Assembly (NCBI GenBank): GCA_026991055.1
Contig: JALXCE010000117.1
Span: forward strand, 1 to 22,589
Direction of reading: 5' to 3'
From: Caldifarciminota bacterium
GTDB lineage: Bacteria > Hydrothermota > Hydrothermia > B15-G9 > WFZT01
Length of the DNA stretch: 22,589 nt
Within the stretch, counting starts at the first letter, position 1; each line of letters opens with the position of its first letter. The translations under genes and the position numbers were made by a program. Below are positions 7,361 to 13,672 of the stretch, piece after piece. The notes below the pieces were generated by a model. It worked only from the letters and a program-made list of their open reading frames with translations, had not been told where the DNA came from and did no database searches.

Positions 7361-7494
7361 GTTAGGCTCTTAAAAAAGCAGGGGGGAGCTCAAGGAAATC
7401 CTAACAGACGGGGATTCCCCTCTGCCTAATTTGCGATTAAAAGTTATGACAAAAAGAGAAAAACTTCCCCCTTATGTGGCCGGAGGCTGCCTTT
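7361..7494 (+). ncRNA. Candidate structured 5' leader or small RNA, class unknown
   Basis: The stretch directly after the promoter has several competing helices. GTTAGG (7361-7366) can pair perfectly with CCTAAC (7400-7405), or as GTTAGGC with GCCTAAT (7424-7430). GGGGGGAG (7381-7388) can pair with CTTCCCCC (7464-7471), and GGGG-ATT-CCCC (7410-7420) forms a local hairpin. A short imperfect hairpin over GTGGCC/GGCTGC is followed by TTTTT (7491-7495), and the same bases contain a GGAGG Shine-Dalgarno (7482-7486). Mutually exclusive pairings next to a ribosome-binding site resemble a cis-acting switch, but I could not match it to a known riboswitch, 6S or SRP RNA. It could also be coincidence. 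Confidence 0.35.
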
Positions 7495-7596
7495 TTGGTT
7501 ATGACTATCCAAATTAAAATTCCTAACCCCTCGATGAAAAAGAAGATTGAAGGTATCTTGCAAAGCTCGGTCGAAATCTTAAAATATTATCGATGA
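7495..7596 (+). CDS. Short ORF (33 aa) translationally coupled to the coiled-coil gene
   Basis: A TTG at 7495 lies 8 nt after GGAGG (7482-7486) and opens a frame (MVMTIQIKIPNPSMKKKIEG, then ILQSSVEILKYYR) whose TGA overlaps the next gene's ATG as ATGA. An ATG at 7501 is an alternative start. The sequence reads like a small charged helix but matches no family I know. It may be a real small protein, a leader peptide that drives ribosomes into the next gene, or the tail of a decayed gene. A second, overlapping 23-codon frame (7446-7517, MTKREKLPPYVAGGCLFG) exists in another phase without a ribosome-binding site. Confidence 0.35.
   Translation: MVMTIQIKIPNPSMKKKIEGILQSSVEILKYYR
7558..7585 (+). 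promoter_or_regulatory. Possible promoter giving a leaderless transcript (coiled-coil gene 1)
   Basis: TTGCAA (7558-7563), 16 bp, TAAAAT (7580-7585), then 7 bp to the ATG at 7593. Transcription would start at or next to the A of the ATG. The layout is the same as before the paralogue at 8318. No Shine-Dalgarno lies directly before this ATG. Confidence 0.3.
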
Positions 7597-7862
7597 GCAA
7601 GGTAATTGAAATTTATAGAATACTCAAAGATAAACTTGGTGAAGAGGAGGCTCGTGTAGTTGCCGAAGCCTTTGAAGAGCTTGGTGGTGTCCGCAAAGAC
7701 ATTGCTACAAAAGAGGATATTAACAAGTTAAAGCTTGAAATTAAACAACTTGAAAAAGAATTAAAGGGAGAAATCAGAAGCCTCGATAACAGGATATGGT
7801 GGATTGTAGGAGTAATCCTCGTTCAATGGCTTTCTCTCATGATTGCAATTGTATTTAGGTGA
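7593..7862 (+). CDS. Small coiled-coil protein with C-terminal membrane anchor (DUF1640-like)
   Basis: 89 residues: an N-terminal helix (IEIYRILKDKLGEEEARVVA), a 'TKEDINKLK' turn, a charged coiled coil (about 38-66) and one transmembrane helix at the C-terminus (about 69-87, WWIVGVILVQWLSLMIAIVF). This layout matches the DUF1640/CCDC90-type small proteins common in thermophiles, whose role is not settled. It would be anchored in the inner membrane with the coil in the cytoplasm. The paralogue at 8318 shares the start (MSK-IE-Y), the helix-coil-anchor plan and the W-W-I-G...QW anchor motif. The start is fixed by the ATGA overlap with the short ORF upstream. Confidence 0.7.
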   Translation: MSKVIEIYRILKDKLGEEEARVVAEAFEELGGVRKDIATKEDINKLKLEIKQLEKELKGEIRSLDNRIWWIVGVILVQWLSLMIAIVFR

Positions 7863-7923
7863 TTTGAAAGGCATTGGGCTTCAGATGGTCATTAATTAAT
7901 GTGCGGAACAGATTAAATCCAAA

Positions 7924-8133
7924 ATGCATAAGTATGAGATGGTGATTTATTGGAGTGAGGAGGATGGGAAATTTATCGTTGAGGTTCCAGAACTTCCGGG
8001 CTGTATGGCCGATGGCGATACTTATGAGGAGGCTTTGGCAAATGCCAAAATAGCTATTGAAGAGTGGATCGAAGTAGCTAAAGAGCTTGGAAGAGAGATT
8101 CCTAAACCGAAGGGAAAGTTGGCATATATATAG
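7924..8133 (+). CDS. HicB-like antitoxin-family protein, no HicA beside it
   Basis: 69 residues with the HicB partial RNase H-like fold: YEMVIYWSEEDGKFIVEVPE, then LPGCMADGDTYEEALANAK and a helix IAIEEWIEVAKELG. The 'F-VPELPGC-A-G-T-EEAL' pattern is the family hallmark. HicB normally neutralises the mRNA interferase HicA, encoded next to it. Here both neighbours are coiled-coil membrane-anchor proteins, and no HicA-like double-stranded-RNA-binding frame is seen on either side. There is no obvious C-terminal DNA-binding domain, so this is the short form. It starts 61 bp after the preceding gene, without a clear Shine-Dalgarno. It may be an orphan antitoxin, a remnant, or a regulator with another partner. 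Confidence 0.8.
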   Translation: MHKYEMVIYWSEEDGKFIVEVPELPGCMADGDTYEEALANAKIAIEEWIEVAKELGREIPKPKGKLAYI

Positions 8134-8143
8134 ATAAAAAACG

Positions 8144-8196
8144 AAGAAGCTCAGAGGATTGAGACTATTCAAAATTTTTTGGGATAGCTTCTTTTT
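8144..8196 (+). terminator. Probable intrinsic terminator after the HicB-like gene
   Basis: Outer arms AAGAAG (8144-8149) and CTTCTT (8188-8193) enclose an inner hairpin CTATTC (8165-8170)/GGATAG (8182-8187, one G-U pair), and TTTTT ends at 8196. There is a 15-nt bulge on the left side, so the structure is imperfect. Confidence 0.4.
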
Positions 8197-8239
8197 GCTA
8201 TAGTCATATTCACTCCAACTTGCGGGATAATTAAACTTG

Positions 8240-8290
8240 TTCCCTCCCGTCTGCAGGAGGGGATTAAGGGGAGGGTATCCCCTTGAAAAA
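8240..8290 (+). repeat. REP-like stem-loop, copy 9
   Basis: Stem TTCCCTCC (8240-8247) with GGAGGGGA (8256-8263), tail TTAAGGGGAGGGTATCCCC then TTGAAAAA. The last part supplies the TTGAAA -35 box of the next gene. Confidence 0.6.
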
Positions 8291-8310
8291 TATTTATATT
8301 CTGATAAAAT
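8283..8310 (+). promoter_or_regulatory. Possible promoter giving a leaderless transcript (coiled-coil gene 2)
   Basis: TTGAAA (8283-8288), 16 bp, TAAAAT (8305-8310), 7 bp to the ATG at 8318. The match is better than for the paralogue and the spacing is identical. The -35 box lies inside the tail of repeat copy 9. No Shine-Dalgarno precedes the ATG. Confidence 0.4.
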
Positions 8311-8317
8311 TTAACCG

Positions 8318-8611
8318 ATGAGTAAACTAATTGAAGTTTATAAAATATTCAGAGATAAAATTGGCGAGGATGAGGCTAAAATTCTTGTCGAAGCTATTGA
8401 AGAAAGCAGAATGGAGAGGGGTAATTATATTACACGCGAGGAGTTTAAAGAAGAATTCCGCATTTTAAGAGAAGAAGTTAAGTCTGACATTCAGTCTGTT
8501 AAAGAGGAGCTATCTAACCGGATGGATAAAATTGAGGCTCGACTCTGGTGGCTCATTGGGCTTTTTATAGCACAGTGGATAACAGTAATTATTGCCTTAT
8601 TCAGAAAATGA
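8318..8611 (+). CDS. Small coiled-coil protein with C-terminal membrane anchor, paralogue of 7593
   Basis: 97 residues, the same plan as the gene at 7593: helix (IEVYKIFRDKIGEDEAKILV), a 'YITREEFKEEF' turn, a coiled coil (about 42-73: REEVKSDIQSVKEELSNRMD) and a C-terminal transmembrane helix (WWLIGLFIAQWITVIIALF). The family is DUF1640-like. The two paralogues flank a HicB-like gene, which suggests tandem duplication or a small functional unit; sequence between them has diverged well beyond a recent duplication. The coil could pair the two proteins in the membrane, but this is inference. Confidence 0.7.
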   Translation: MSKLIEVYKIFRDKIGEDEAKILVEAIEESRMERGNYITREEFKEEFRILREEVKSDIQSVKEELSNRMDKIEARLWWLIGLFIAQWITVIIALFRK

Positions 8612-8752
8612 AAACGCTGCCGACCAAAATACCCTCAAAATAATGCAAGATTCAGAATCTTTCGGAAGTCGAACAAAGGGGATTAAAAATTCCACTCATT
8701 AGAGTAATGAATTTGAGTTATTCTTTTCCCATAAGAGATCATTAAACCTTTA

Positions 8753-8805
8753 CCCCTCCCGCTTGCGGGAGAGGATTAAGGAGAGGGCCTTCTTTTTAAG
8801 AAAAA
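8753..8805 (+). repeat. REP-like stem-loop, copy 10, possibly used as a terminator
   Basis: 10-bp stem with one mismatch: CCCCTCCCGC (8753-8762) and GCGGGAGAGG (8765-8774). The tail ATTAAGGAGAGGGCC is followed by TTCTTTTT, the only copy with a T-run. It lies between the coiled-coil gene and the polysaccharide operon, so it could insulate them. Confidence 0.6.
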
Positions 8806-8886
8806 TATAAAGTCTTCAGTATGAGTATCCTATCCATGAGGTTTATTAGAGATATAAGGAATTTAAACCAAACTTAAGAAATAAGC

Positions 8887-9978
8887 ATGCATTTAAAAAT
8901 TATTTCTATAGTTGGAGCAAGGCCTCAATTTATGAAGGCTGCGGTTGTGTCCGAGGAGCTGAGAAAAGCAGGGTCCAATGAGATACTTGTCCATACCGGT
9001 CAACATTACGATTTCAATATGTCTGATGTGTTCTTTCAGGAACTAAATCTTCCTGCTCCAGATTATTATCTCGGTGTGGGGTCAGGTACTCATGGCGAGC
9101 AGACAGGTAAAATGCTCATTGAGATAGAAAAAGTTTTGCTTAAAGAAAATCCTGACCTCGTTATTGTTTATGGAGATACAAATTCCACGCTTGCCGGAGC
9201 ACTTGCTGCAGCTAAAATGCATATCCCGGTAGCGCATGTCGAGGCGGGATTGAGAAGTTTCAACCGTGAAATGCCGGAAGAGATAAACCGGGTTTTGACT
9301 GATCATGTGTCGACCTTGCTTTTTGCTCCAACGGAAGCGGCTGTCGAGAACCTTGAAAAAGAAGGTATTAAAGATGGAGTATATCGTGTTGGAGATGTAA
9401 TGTTCGATCTTGCTTTGAGGGTCTCAGAGATTGTGAATGACGAGGAAGTTCTTTCGAAATATGGCCTTGAACCGAAAAACTATCTCCTTGTAACAGTACA
9501 CAGAGCGGAAAATACCGACAAAAAGGAGAACCTTTGGGAAATAGCAAAAGCGTTGAATTTTCTTGCGTCCCAGGGTGTGAATGTTTTCTTTCCAATCCAT
9601 CCAAGAACTAAGAACGCGCTGAATCTGCACAGGATAGAGTTGGAGGATGAGGTTAAAGTTGTCCCTGCGGTTTCATACATGGAAATGATTGCCCTGGAGA
9701 AAAATGCAAAAGTTATTCTCACCGACTCGGGTGGCGTGCAGAAAGAGGGCTATTTTTTCAGAGTCCCCTGTGTTATACCACGAAATGAGACAGAGTGGGT
9801 TGAGCTTGTCGATGCTGAATGGAATGTCCTCGCAGGTCATAGCGCTGAAGTGATATCAAAATTGGTCATTGATTTATGGGAAAGAAATGGCCAGATCACA
9901 CAGCCATGGGAACCTTTTTACGGAGATGGCGGTGCAGCTAAAAAGATTACTAACATTATCTATGGGTTAGAAACTTGA
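8887..9978 (+). CDS. wecB: UDP-N-acetylglucosamine 2-epimerase (non-hydrolysing)
   Basis: Converts UDP-GlcNAc to UDP-ManNAc for surface polysaccharide synthesis, in the cytoplasm. The 363 residues match the family length. Visible motifs are the N-terminal IVGARPQFMKAA, HTGQHYDFNMSDVFF, VYGDTNST (D97), HVEAGLRSFNREMPEE (E119, E131), TVHRAENTD (H205, E208) and the C-terminal UDP-binding segment LTDSGGVQKEG. All expected catalytic acids are present. It opens a co-directional run that continues to 22478, and the next gene follows after about 40 bp. The start ATG has no clear Shine-Dalgarno. A ManNAc, or after oxidation ManNAcA, unit in the product glycan is inferred. Confidence 0.93.
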   Translation: MHLKIISIVGARPQFMKAAVVSEELRKAGSNEILVHTGQHYDFNMSDVFFQELNLPAPDYYLGVGSGTHGEQTGKMLIEIEKVLLKENPDLVIVYGDTNSTLAGALAAAKMHIPVAHVEAGLRSFNREMPEEINRVLTDHVSTLLFAPTEAAVENLEKEGIKDGVYRVGDVMFDLALRVSEIVNDEEVLSKYGLEPKNYLLVTVHRAENTDKKENLWEIAKALNFLASQGVNVFFPIHPRTKNALNLHRIELEDEVKVVPAVSYMEMIALEKNAKVILTDSGGVQKEGYFFRVPCVIPRNETEWVELVDAEWNVLAGHSAEVISKLVIDLWERNGQITQPWEPFYGDGGAAKKITNIIYGLET

Positions 9979-10021
9979 CTTAATTTTTGAGCACATACTC
10001 AAAAGCCAAAGGAGTGACATC

Positions 10022-11002
10022 GTGAAAAAAATACTTGTAACTGGAGCGGCGGGATTTATCGGCTGGAAAACCTCTGAAAAACTGCTCGAGAAGGGGTATG
10101 AAGTTGTCGGCGTTGATAACATGAATGACTATTACGATGTCAGACTGAAAGAATGGCGTTTAAATCAACTAATACCTCACCAAAATTTCAACTTCTATAA
10201 GATCGACATTGAAGACAGAGATGCTTTAAAAGAACTTTTTAAATCCAACAAGTTTGATGCAATTATCAATTTGGCCGCGCGCGCTGGTGTTAGATATTCT
10301 ATTGAGAATCCATATATTTACTATACGACAAATGTCATGGGAACATTGAACTTGCTTGAACTCGCTAAGGATTTCGGTGTGCCCAAGTTTGTGCTTGCCT
10401 CAACATCATCCCTTTATGCCGGCCAGCCGATGCCGTTCAAAGAGGATTTGCCAGTCAATCAACCCATATCGCCGTATGCTGCTTCCAAAAAGGCGGCTGA
10501 GGTTTTATGTTACACATATCACTACCTATATGGAATTGATGTGACAGTGCTTCGCTATTTCACCGTTTACGGCCCTGCAGGGCGACCGGATATGAGTATC
10601 TTTAGGTTTATTAAATGGATAATGGAAGATAAACCCGTCCAGATTTATGGTGATGGCACACAGAGCCGTGATTTTACCTATGTTGATGATATCGCAGAAG
10701 GAACGATTAAAGCTTTAAAACCACTCGGCTACGAGATAATCAACCTCGGTGGCGGAAAAAATCCTATATCTTTGAATAGGGTTATCGAACTGATTGAGCA
10801 ATATACAGGTAAAAAGACTCAAAAAATTTACTCTGACTTCGTAAAAGCTGATTTAAAATCCACATGGGCAGATATAAAAAAGGCTGATATATTATTGGAA
10901 TGGAGGCCTGAATTATCATTTGAAGAGGGACTTAGAAGAACGACTGAATGGTTTTTTAACAATTGGGGAGAAATTAAAAGATTTGAATTAACGGAGAAAT
11001 AA
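10022..11002 (+). CDS. UDP-glucuronate 4-epimerase (extended SDR)
   Basis: Interconverts UDP-glucuronate and UDP-galacturonate. The 326-residue extended short-chain dehydrogenase has the NAD-binding TGAAGFIG (7-14), catalytic SSTSS region near 127-131 and Y152-x3-K156 (PYAASK). The segments AGVRYSIENPYIYYTTNVMG and RYFTVYGPAGRPDM are typical of glucuronate epimerases rather than GalE. The GTG start at 10022 is preceded by AAAGGAG at a proper distance. It ends one base before the UDP-glucose dehydrogenase start, and that neighbour makes its likely substrate, which strengthens the call. Sister activities (other UDP-sugar epimerases or dehydratases) cannot be fully excluded. Confidence 0.82.
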   Translation: MKKILVTGAAGFIGWKTSEKLLEKGYEVVGVDNMNDYYDVRLKEWRLNQLIPHQNFNFYKIDIEDRDALKELFKSNKFDAIINLAARAGVRYSIENPYIYYTTNVMGTLNLLELAKDFGVPKFVLASTSSLYAGQPMPFKEDLPVNQPISPYAASKKAAEVLCYTYHYLYGIDVTVLRYFTVYGPAGRPDMSIFRFIKWIMEDKPVQIYGDGTQSRDFTYVDDIAEGTIKALKPLGYEIINLGGGKNPISLNRVIELIEQYTGKKTQKIYSDFVKADLKSTWADIKKADILLEWRPELSFEEGLRRTTEWFFNNWGEIKRFELTEK

Positions 11003-11003
11003 A

Positions 11004-12317
11004 ATGAGCAGGAGAATTGCAGTTATTGGAACAGGATATGTGGGCTTGGTCACAGCAGTTGGGCTGGCAGATTTTGGGCATTATGTGATAGGGGCTGATA
11101 TTGATGATGGTAAAATAGATAGACTTAAAAGGGGTGAAATACCGATATATGAGCCAGGACTTGAAGAATACTTTCGTAGAAATGTTGAAGCTGGAAGGTT
11201 GAAATTTACAACAGATGTATCAGAAGCTCTAAAAGAATCAGAAGTTATTTTCATTGCAGTTGGAACTCCTTCAAAAGATGATGGAGATGTAGATTTGAGT
11301 TATGTATACAACGCTGCGCGAACTATTGGCGAAAATCTCTATGGTTACAAGGTGATTGTTATTAAGAGCACTGTCCCTGTGGGAACTAATAAGGAAATAA
11401 GAAATAGATTGGTTAAGGAGTTTAAAAAGCAGGATTTTGACGTAGTGTCGAATCCGGAGTTCCTTCGCGAAGGCAAGGCGGTTCACGATTTCTTTCATCC
11501 AGACAGAATTGTAATTGGAACTGAGAGTGAAAGGGCCAGAGAAATAATGAAGGATATTTATAGACCTCTTTATCTTATTGAAACTCCCTTTGTCTTTTGT
11601 AATCCAGAAACAGCTGAGTTAATAAAGTATGCGAGTAATGCTTTCCTTGCTACAAAAATTACATTTATTAATCAGATTGCAAATCTTGCAGAGGAAGTTG
11701 GGGCTGATGTCCATGTAGTTGCAAAGGCGATGGGAATGGATGGTAGGATAAGTCCGAAATTTTTGCATCCGGGTCCTGGCTTTGGAGGAAGTTGTTTCCC
11801 AAAAGATACAAGAGGGTTGGTAAAAATGGGGGAGAGATATGGTGTTGATATGAGCTTAGTTAGAGAGGTTATAAGGGCTAATGAAATGCAGAAGGAGCGA
11901 ATATTACAAAAATTAAAGAAACATCTTGGAAATCTTAGGGATAAAAAGATTACAATCCTTGGTGTTGCGTTTAAGGCTGAAACTGATGATGTTAGAGAAT
12001 CTCCAGCTATTTACATTGTTGACAGATTAATTGAAGAAGGAGTCCATGTGGTTGTAACAGACCCTGAAGCACTTGAGAATTTTGAAAAAATTTTTGGCGA
12101 TAAAATAGAATATTCGGAGAATATTTGTAATTCTACAATTAGTAGTGACGCTATTGTAATATTAACTGAGTGGAATGAGTATAGGGGGATAGATTTAGAA
12201 AAAATCAAATCTAATATGAAAGGGAGATTAATAATTGATGGTAGAAATGTTTTAGATATAAATCAGGTCATGAAGTATGGTTTTGTTTATGAGGGAATTG
12301 GAAGAAAATCTGAATGA
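11004..12317 (+). CDS. ugd: UDP-glucose 6-dehydrogenase
   Basis: Oxidises UDP-glucose to UDP-glucuronate with two NAD+. The 437 residues have the Rossmann start IGTGYVGLVTAVGLADFGH (8-26), the STVPVGT segment (122-128), NPEFLREG (150-157) and the catalytic cysteine C264 in GPGFGGSCFPKDTRGL. The C-terminal UDP-binding domain (KITILGVAFKAETDDVRESP) is complete. GGAG 8 nt before the ATG is a suitable ribosome-binding site. Its product feeds the glucuronate epimerase just upstream, so the glycan probably carries uronic acids. The TGA overlaps the next ATG as ATGA, indicating translational coupling to the sulfate-activation genes. Confidence 0.95.
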   Translation: MSRRIAVIGTGYVGLVTAVGLADFGHYVIGADIDDGKIDRLKRGEIPIYEPGLEEYFRRNVEAGRLKFTTDVSEALKESEVIFIAVGTPSKDDGDVDLSYVYNAARTIGENLYGYKVIVIKSTVPVGTNKEIRNRLVKEFKKQDFDVVSNPEFLREGKAVHDFFHPDRIVIGTESERAREIMKDIYRPLYLIETPFVFCNPETAELIKYASNAFLATKITFINQIANLAEEVGADVHVVAKAMGMDGRISPKFLHPGPGFGGSCFPKDTRGLVKMGERYGVDMSLVREVIRANEMQKERILQKLKKHLGNLRDKKITILGVAFKAETDDVRESPAIYIVDRLIEEGVHVVVTDPEALENFEKIFGDKIEYSENICNSTISSDAIVILTEWNEYRGIDLEKIKSNMKGRLIIDGRNVLDINQVMKYGFVYEGIGRKSE

Positions 12318-13063
12318 ACTGTGTGATGTACGTAGAAACTAAAACAAGATCCATAATTAAGGCTATTTCATGGAGAATACTCGCTACTCTCACCACTATG
12401 ACCCTGGTTTATCTGTTTTTTCACAGACTGGATCTCGCTGCGGCAGTTGGTGTTCTCGAGGCTTTCATTAAAATGGTTGTGTATTTTTTGCATGAGAGAG
12501 TCTGGAATAGAATAAAATATGGCAGGAAAGAGATTCCGTCTTTCGTTGTGTGGTTTACAGGATTACCGTTATCAGGTAAAACGACTATAGCAAATCTTGT
12601 GTATGAAAAACTAAAGAAAGACGGCATTAAGGTGCAAAGATTGGATAGCAAAGACGTACGTTCCTTATTCCCTGAGGTTGGATACACCAGAGAGGAGCGC
12701 AACAGGCATATTAAAAGGGTGGGACATCTTGTAAGCATTCTTGAAAGGCAGGGAGTTTCAAGTGTAGCGTCGTTTATCTCTCCCTACAAAGAGAGCAGGG
12801 AATTTGTTAGAAAACTTGTTAGGAACTTTGTTGAAGTGTACGTTAAAGCTTCAGTTGAAGCATGTATGAAAAGAGACAAAAGTGGTTTATATGAACGTGC
12901 AATTAAAGGAGAGATAAAAAATTTTACAGGGATTTCTGATGTATATGAGGAACCTGTGAAACCAGATATAGTTCTGGACACAGAGAAAATTTCCCCGGAA
13001 ATTGCTGCCGGAATTGTTTACGATTATTTGAAAAATAGATTCATAAAAAACGGGAGGTTATAA
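12314..13063 (+). CDS. DUF2061-like membrane domain fused to a divergent APS kinase (CysC-like)
   Basis: 249 residues in two parts. Residues about 10-70 form a two-helix membrane domain of the DUF2061 type (TRSIIKAISWRILATLTT ... EAFIKMVVYFLHERVWNRI). Residues 76-245 are an adenylyl-sulfate kinase domain with P-loop GLPLSGKTT (83-91), SFISPYKESR, an altered DKSGLYERA and IKNFTGISDVYEEP. Several APS-site positions differ from the normal enzyme encoded next door: DGDN is DSKD (111-114) and the 'ENIRR' helix is RHIKR. It could be a membrane-tethered kinase, a kinase for another substrate, or a regulatory partner of the canonical CysC. Start by ATGA overlap with ugd. Family is clear; activity is not. 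Confidence 0.85.
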   Translation: MNCVMYVETKTRSIIKAISWRILATLTTMTLVYLFFHRLDLAAAVGVLEAFIKMVVYFLHERVWNRIKYGRKEIPSFVVWFTGLPLSGKTTIANLVYEKLKKDGIKVQRLDSKDVRSLFPEVGYTREERNRHIKRVGHLVSILERQGVSSVASFISPYKESREFVRKLVRNFVEVYVKASVEACMKRDKSGLYERAIKGEIKNFTGISDVYEEPVKPDIVLDTEKISPEIAAGIVYDYLKNRFIKNGRL

Positions 13064-13672
13064 TTGGCGGAAGTCTATTGGCATCCTCATAAAGTAACCA
13101 AGGAAGATCGTCAAAAAATAAAGGGACATAAGTCAGCCGTGATATGGTTTACAGGTCTATCGGGCTCAGGAAAATCTACACTCGCAAATGAATTAGAATA
13201 TAGACTCCACAGCCTTGGAGTCCATACTTACATGCTGGATGGAGATAATATAAGACACGGCTTGAACTCTGATCTCGGTTTTTCACCTGAGGATAGACAA
13301 GAAAATATAAGGAGAATTGGAGAGGTGGCGAAGTTGTTTGTCGATGCTGGATTGGTCGTGCTTGTATCCTTTATATCGCCTTATAGAAGGGACAGAAATA
13401 GAGCTCGTTCTCTTGTGGAGCCTGGTGAATTTATAGAAGTGTATGTGAAGTGTCCCCTGGAAGTCGCTGAGCGGAGGGATCCCAAGGGATTGTATAAGAA
13501 AGCACGTGCCGGGATAATCCAGGAATTTACAGGTATTTCAGCTCCATATGAGGAGCCTGAAAATCCAGAGATTGTTGTTGAAACTGATAAGTTGAGCGTG
13601 GAGGAAAGTGTCGAAAAGATTTTTAAATACCTTCTTAATAATGGAATATTGAAGGAGGATGCACAAAAATGA
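13064..13672 (+). CDS. cysC: Adenylyl-sulfate (APS) kinase
   Basis: Phosphorylates APS to PAPS, the universal sulfate donor, using ATP. The 202 residues are the standard single-domain length. It has P-loop GLSGSGKST (31-39), DGDNIRHGLNSDLGFS (59-74), the R-QENIRR helix (78-84), VSFISPYRRDR (101-111), DPKGLYKKARAG (139-150) and EFTGISAPYEEPENPEI. All expected residues are present, so this is the competent copy of the tandem pair. The TTG start directly follows the previous stop and is set by GGGAGG (13052-13057) 6 nt upstream. ATP sulfurylase follows with a 4-bp overlap, so APS passes from that enzyme to this one. Confidence 0.95.
   Translation: MAEVYWHPHKVTKEDRQKIKGHKSAVIWFTGLSGSGKSTLANELEYRLHSLGVHTYMLDGDNIRHGLNSDLGFSPEDRQENIRRIGEVAKLFVDAGLVVLVSFISPYRRDRNRARSLVEPGEFIEVYVKCPLEVAERRDPKGLYKKARAGIIQEFTGISAPYEEPENPEIVVETDKLSVEESVEKIFKYLLNNGILKEDAQK

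Noticed and set aside
7361..7494. SRP RNA, 6S RNA or a known riboswitch in the leader
   Set aside because: The GGCCGGAGGC stretch only loosely recalls the SRP loop and lacks the conserved tetraloop context; no diagnostic motif of SAM, TPP, cobalamin or c-di-GMP riboswitches was found.
7446..7517. A 23-codon frame (MTKREKLPPYVAGGCLFG...) as a peptide gene
   Set aside because: It looks protein-like but has no Shine-Dalgarno and overlaps a better-supported short ORF in another phase; left as a note only.
1324..8805. The recurring stem-loops as a CRISPR array
   Set aside because: Copies are widely and irregularly spaced between genes, arms vary in sequence, and no cas genes are present.
8887..8890. 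Leaderless promoter for wecB
   Set aside because: The bases at the expected -10 and -35 positions (TTAAGA, ATATAA) match poorly; a TATAAG further upstream at 8853 is as likely but lacks a -35 box.
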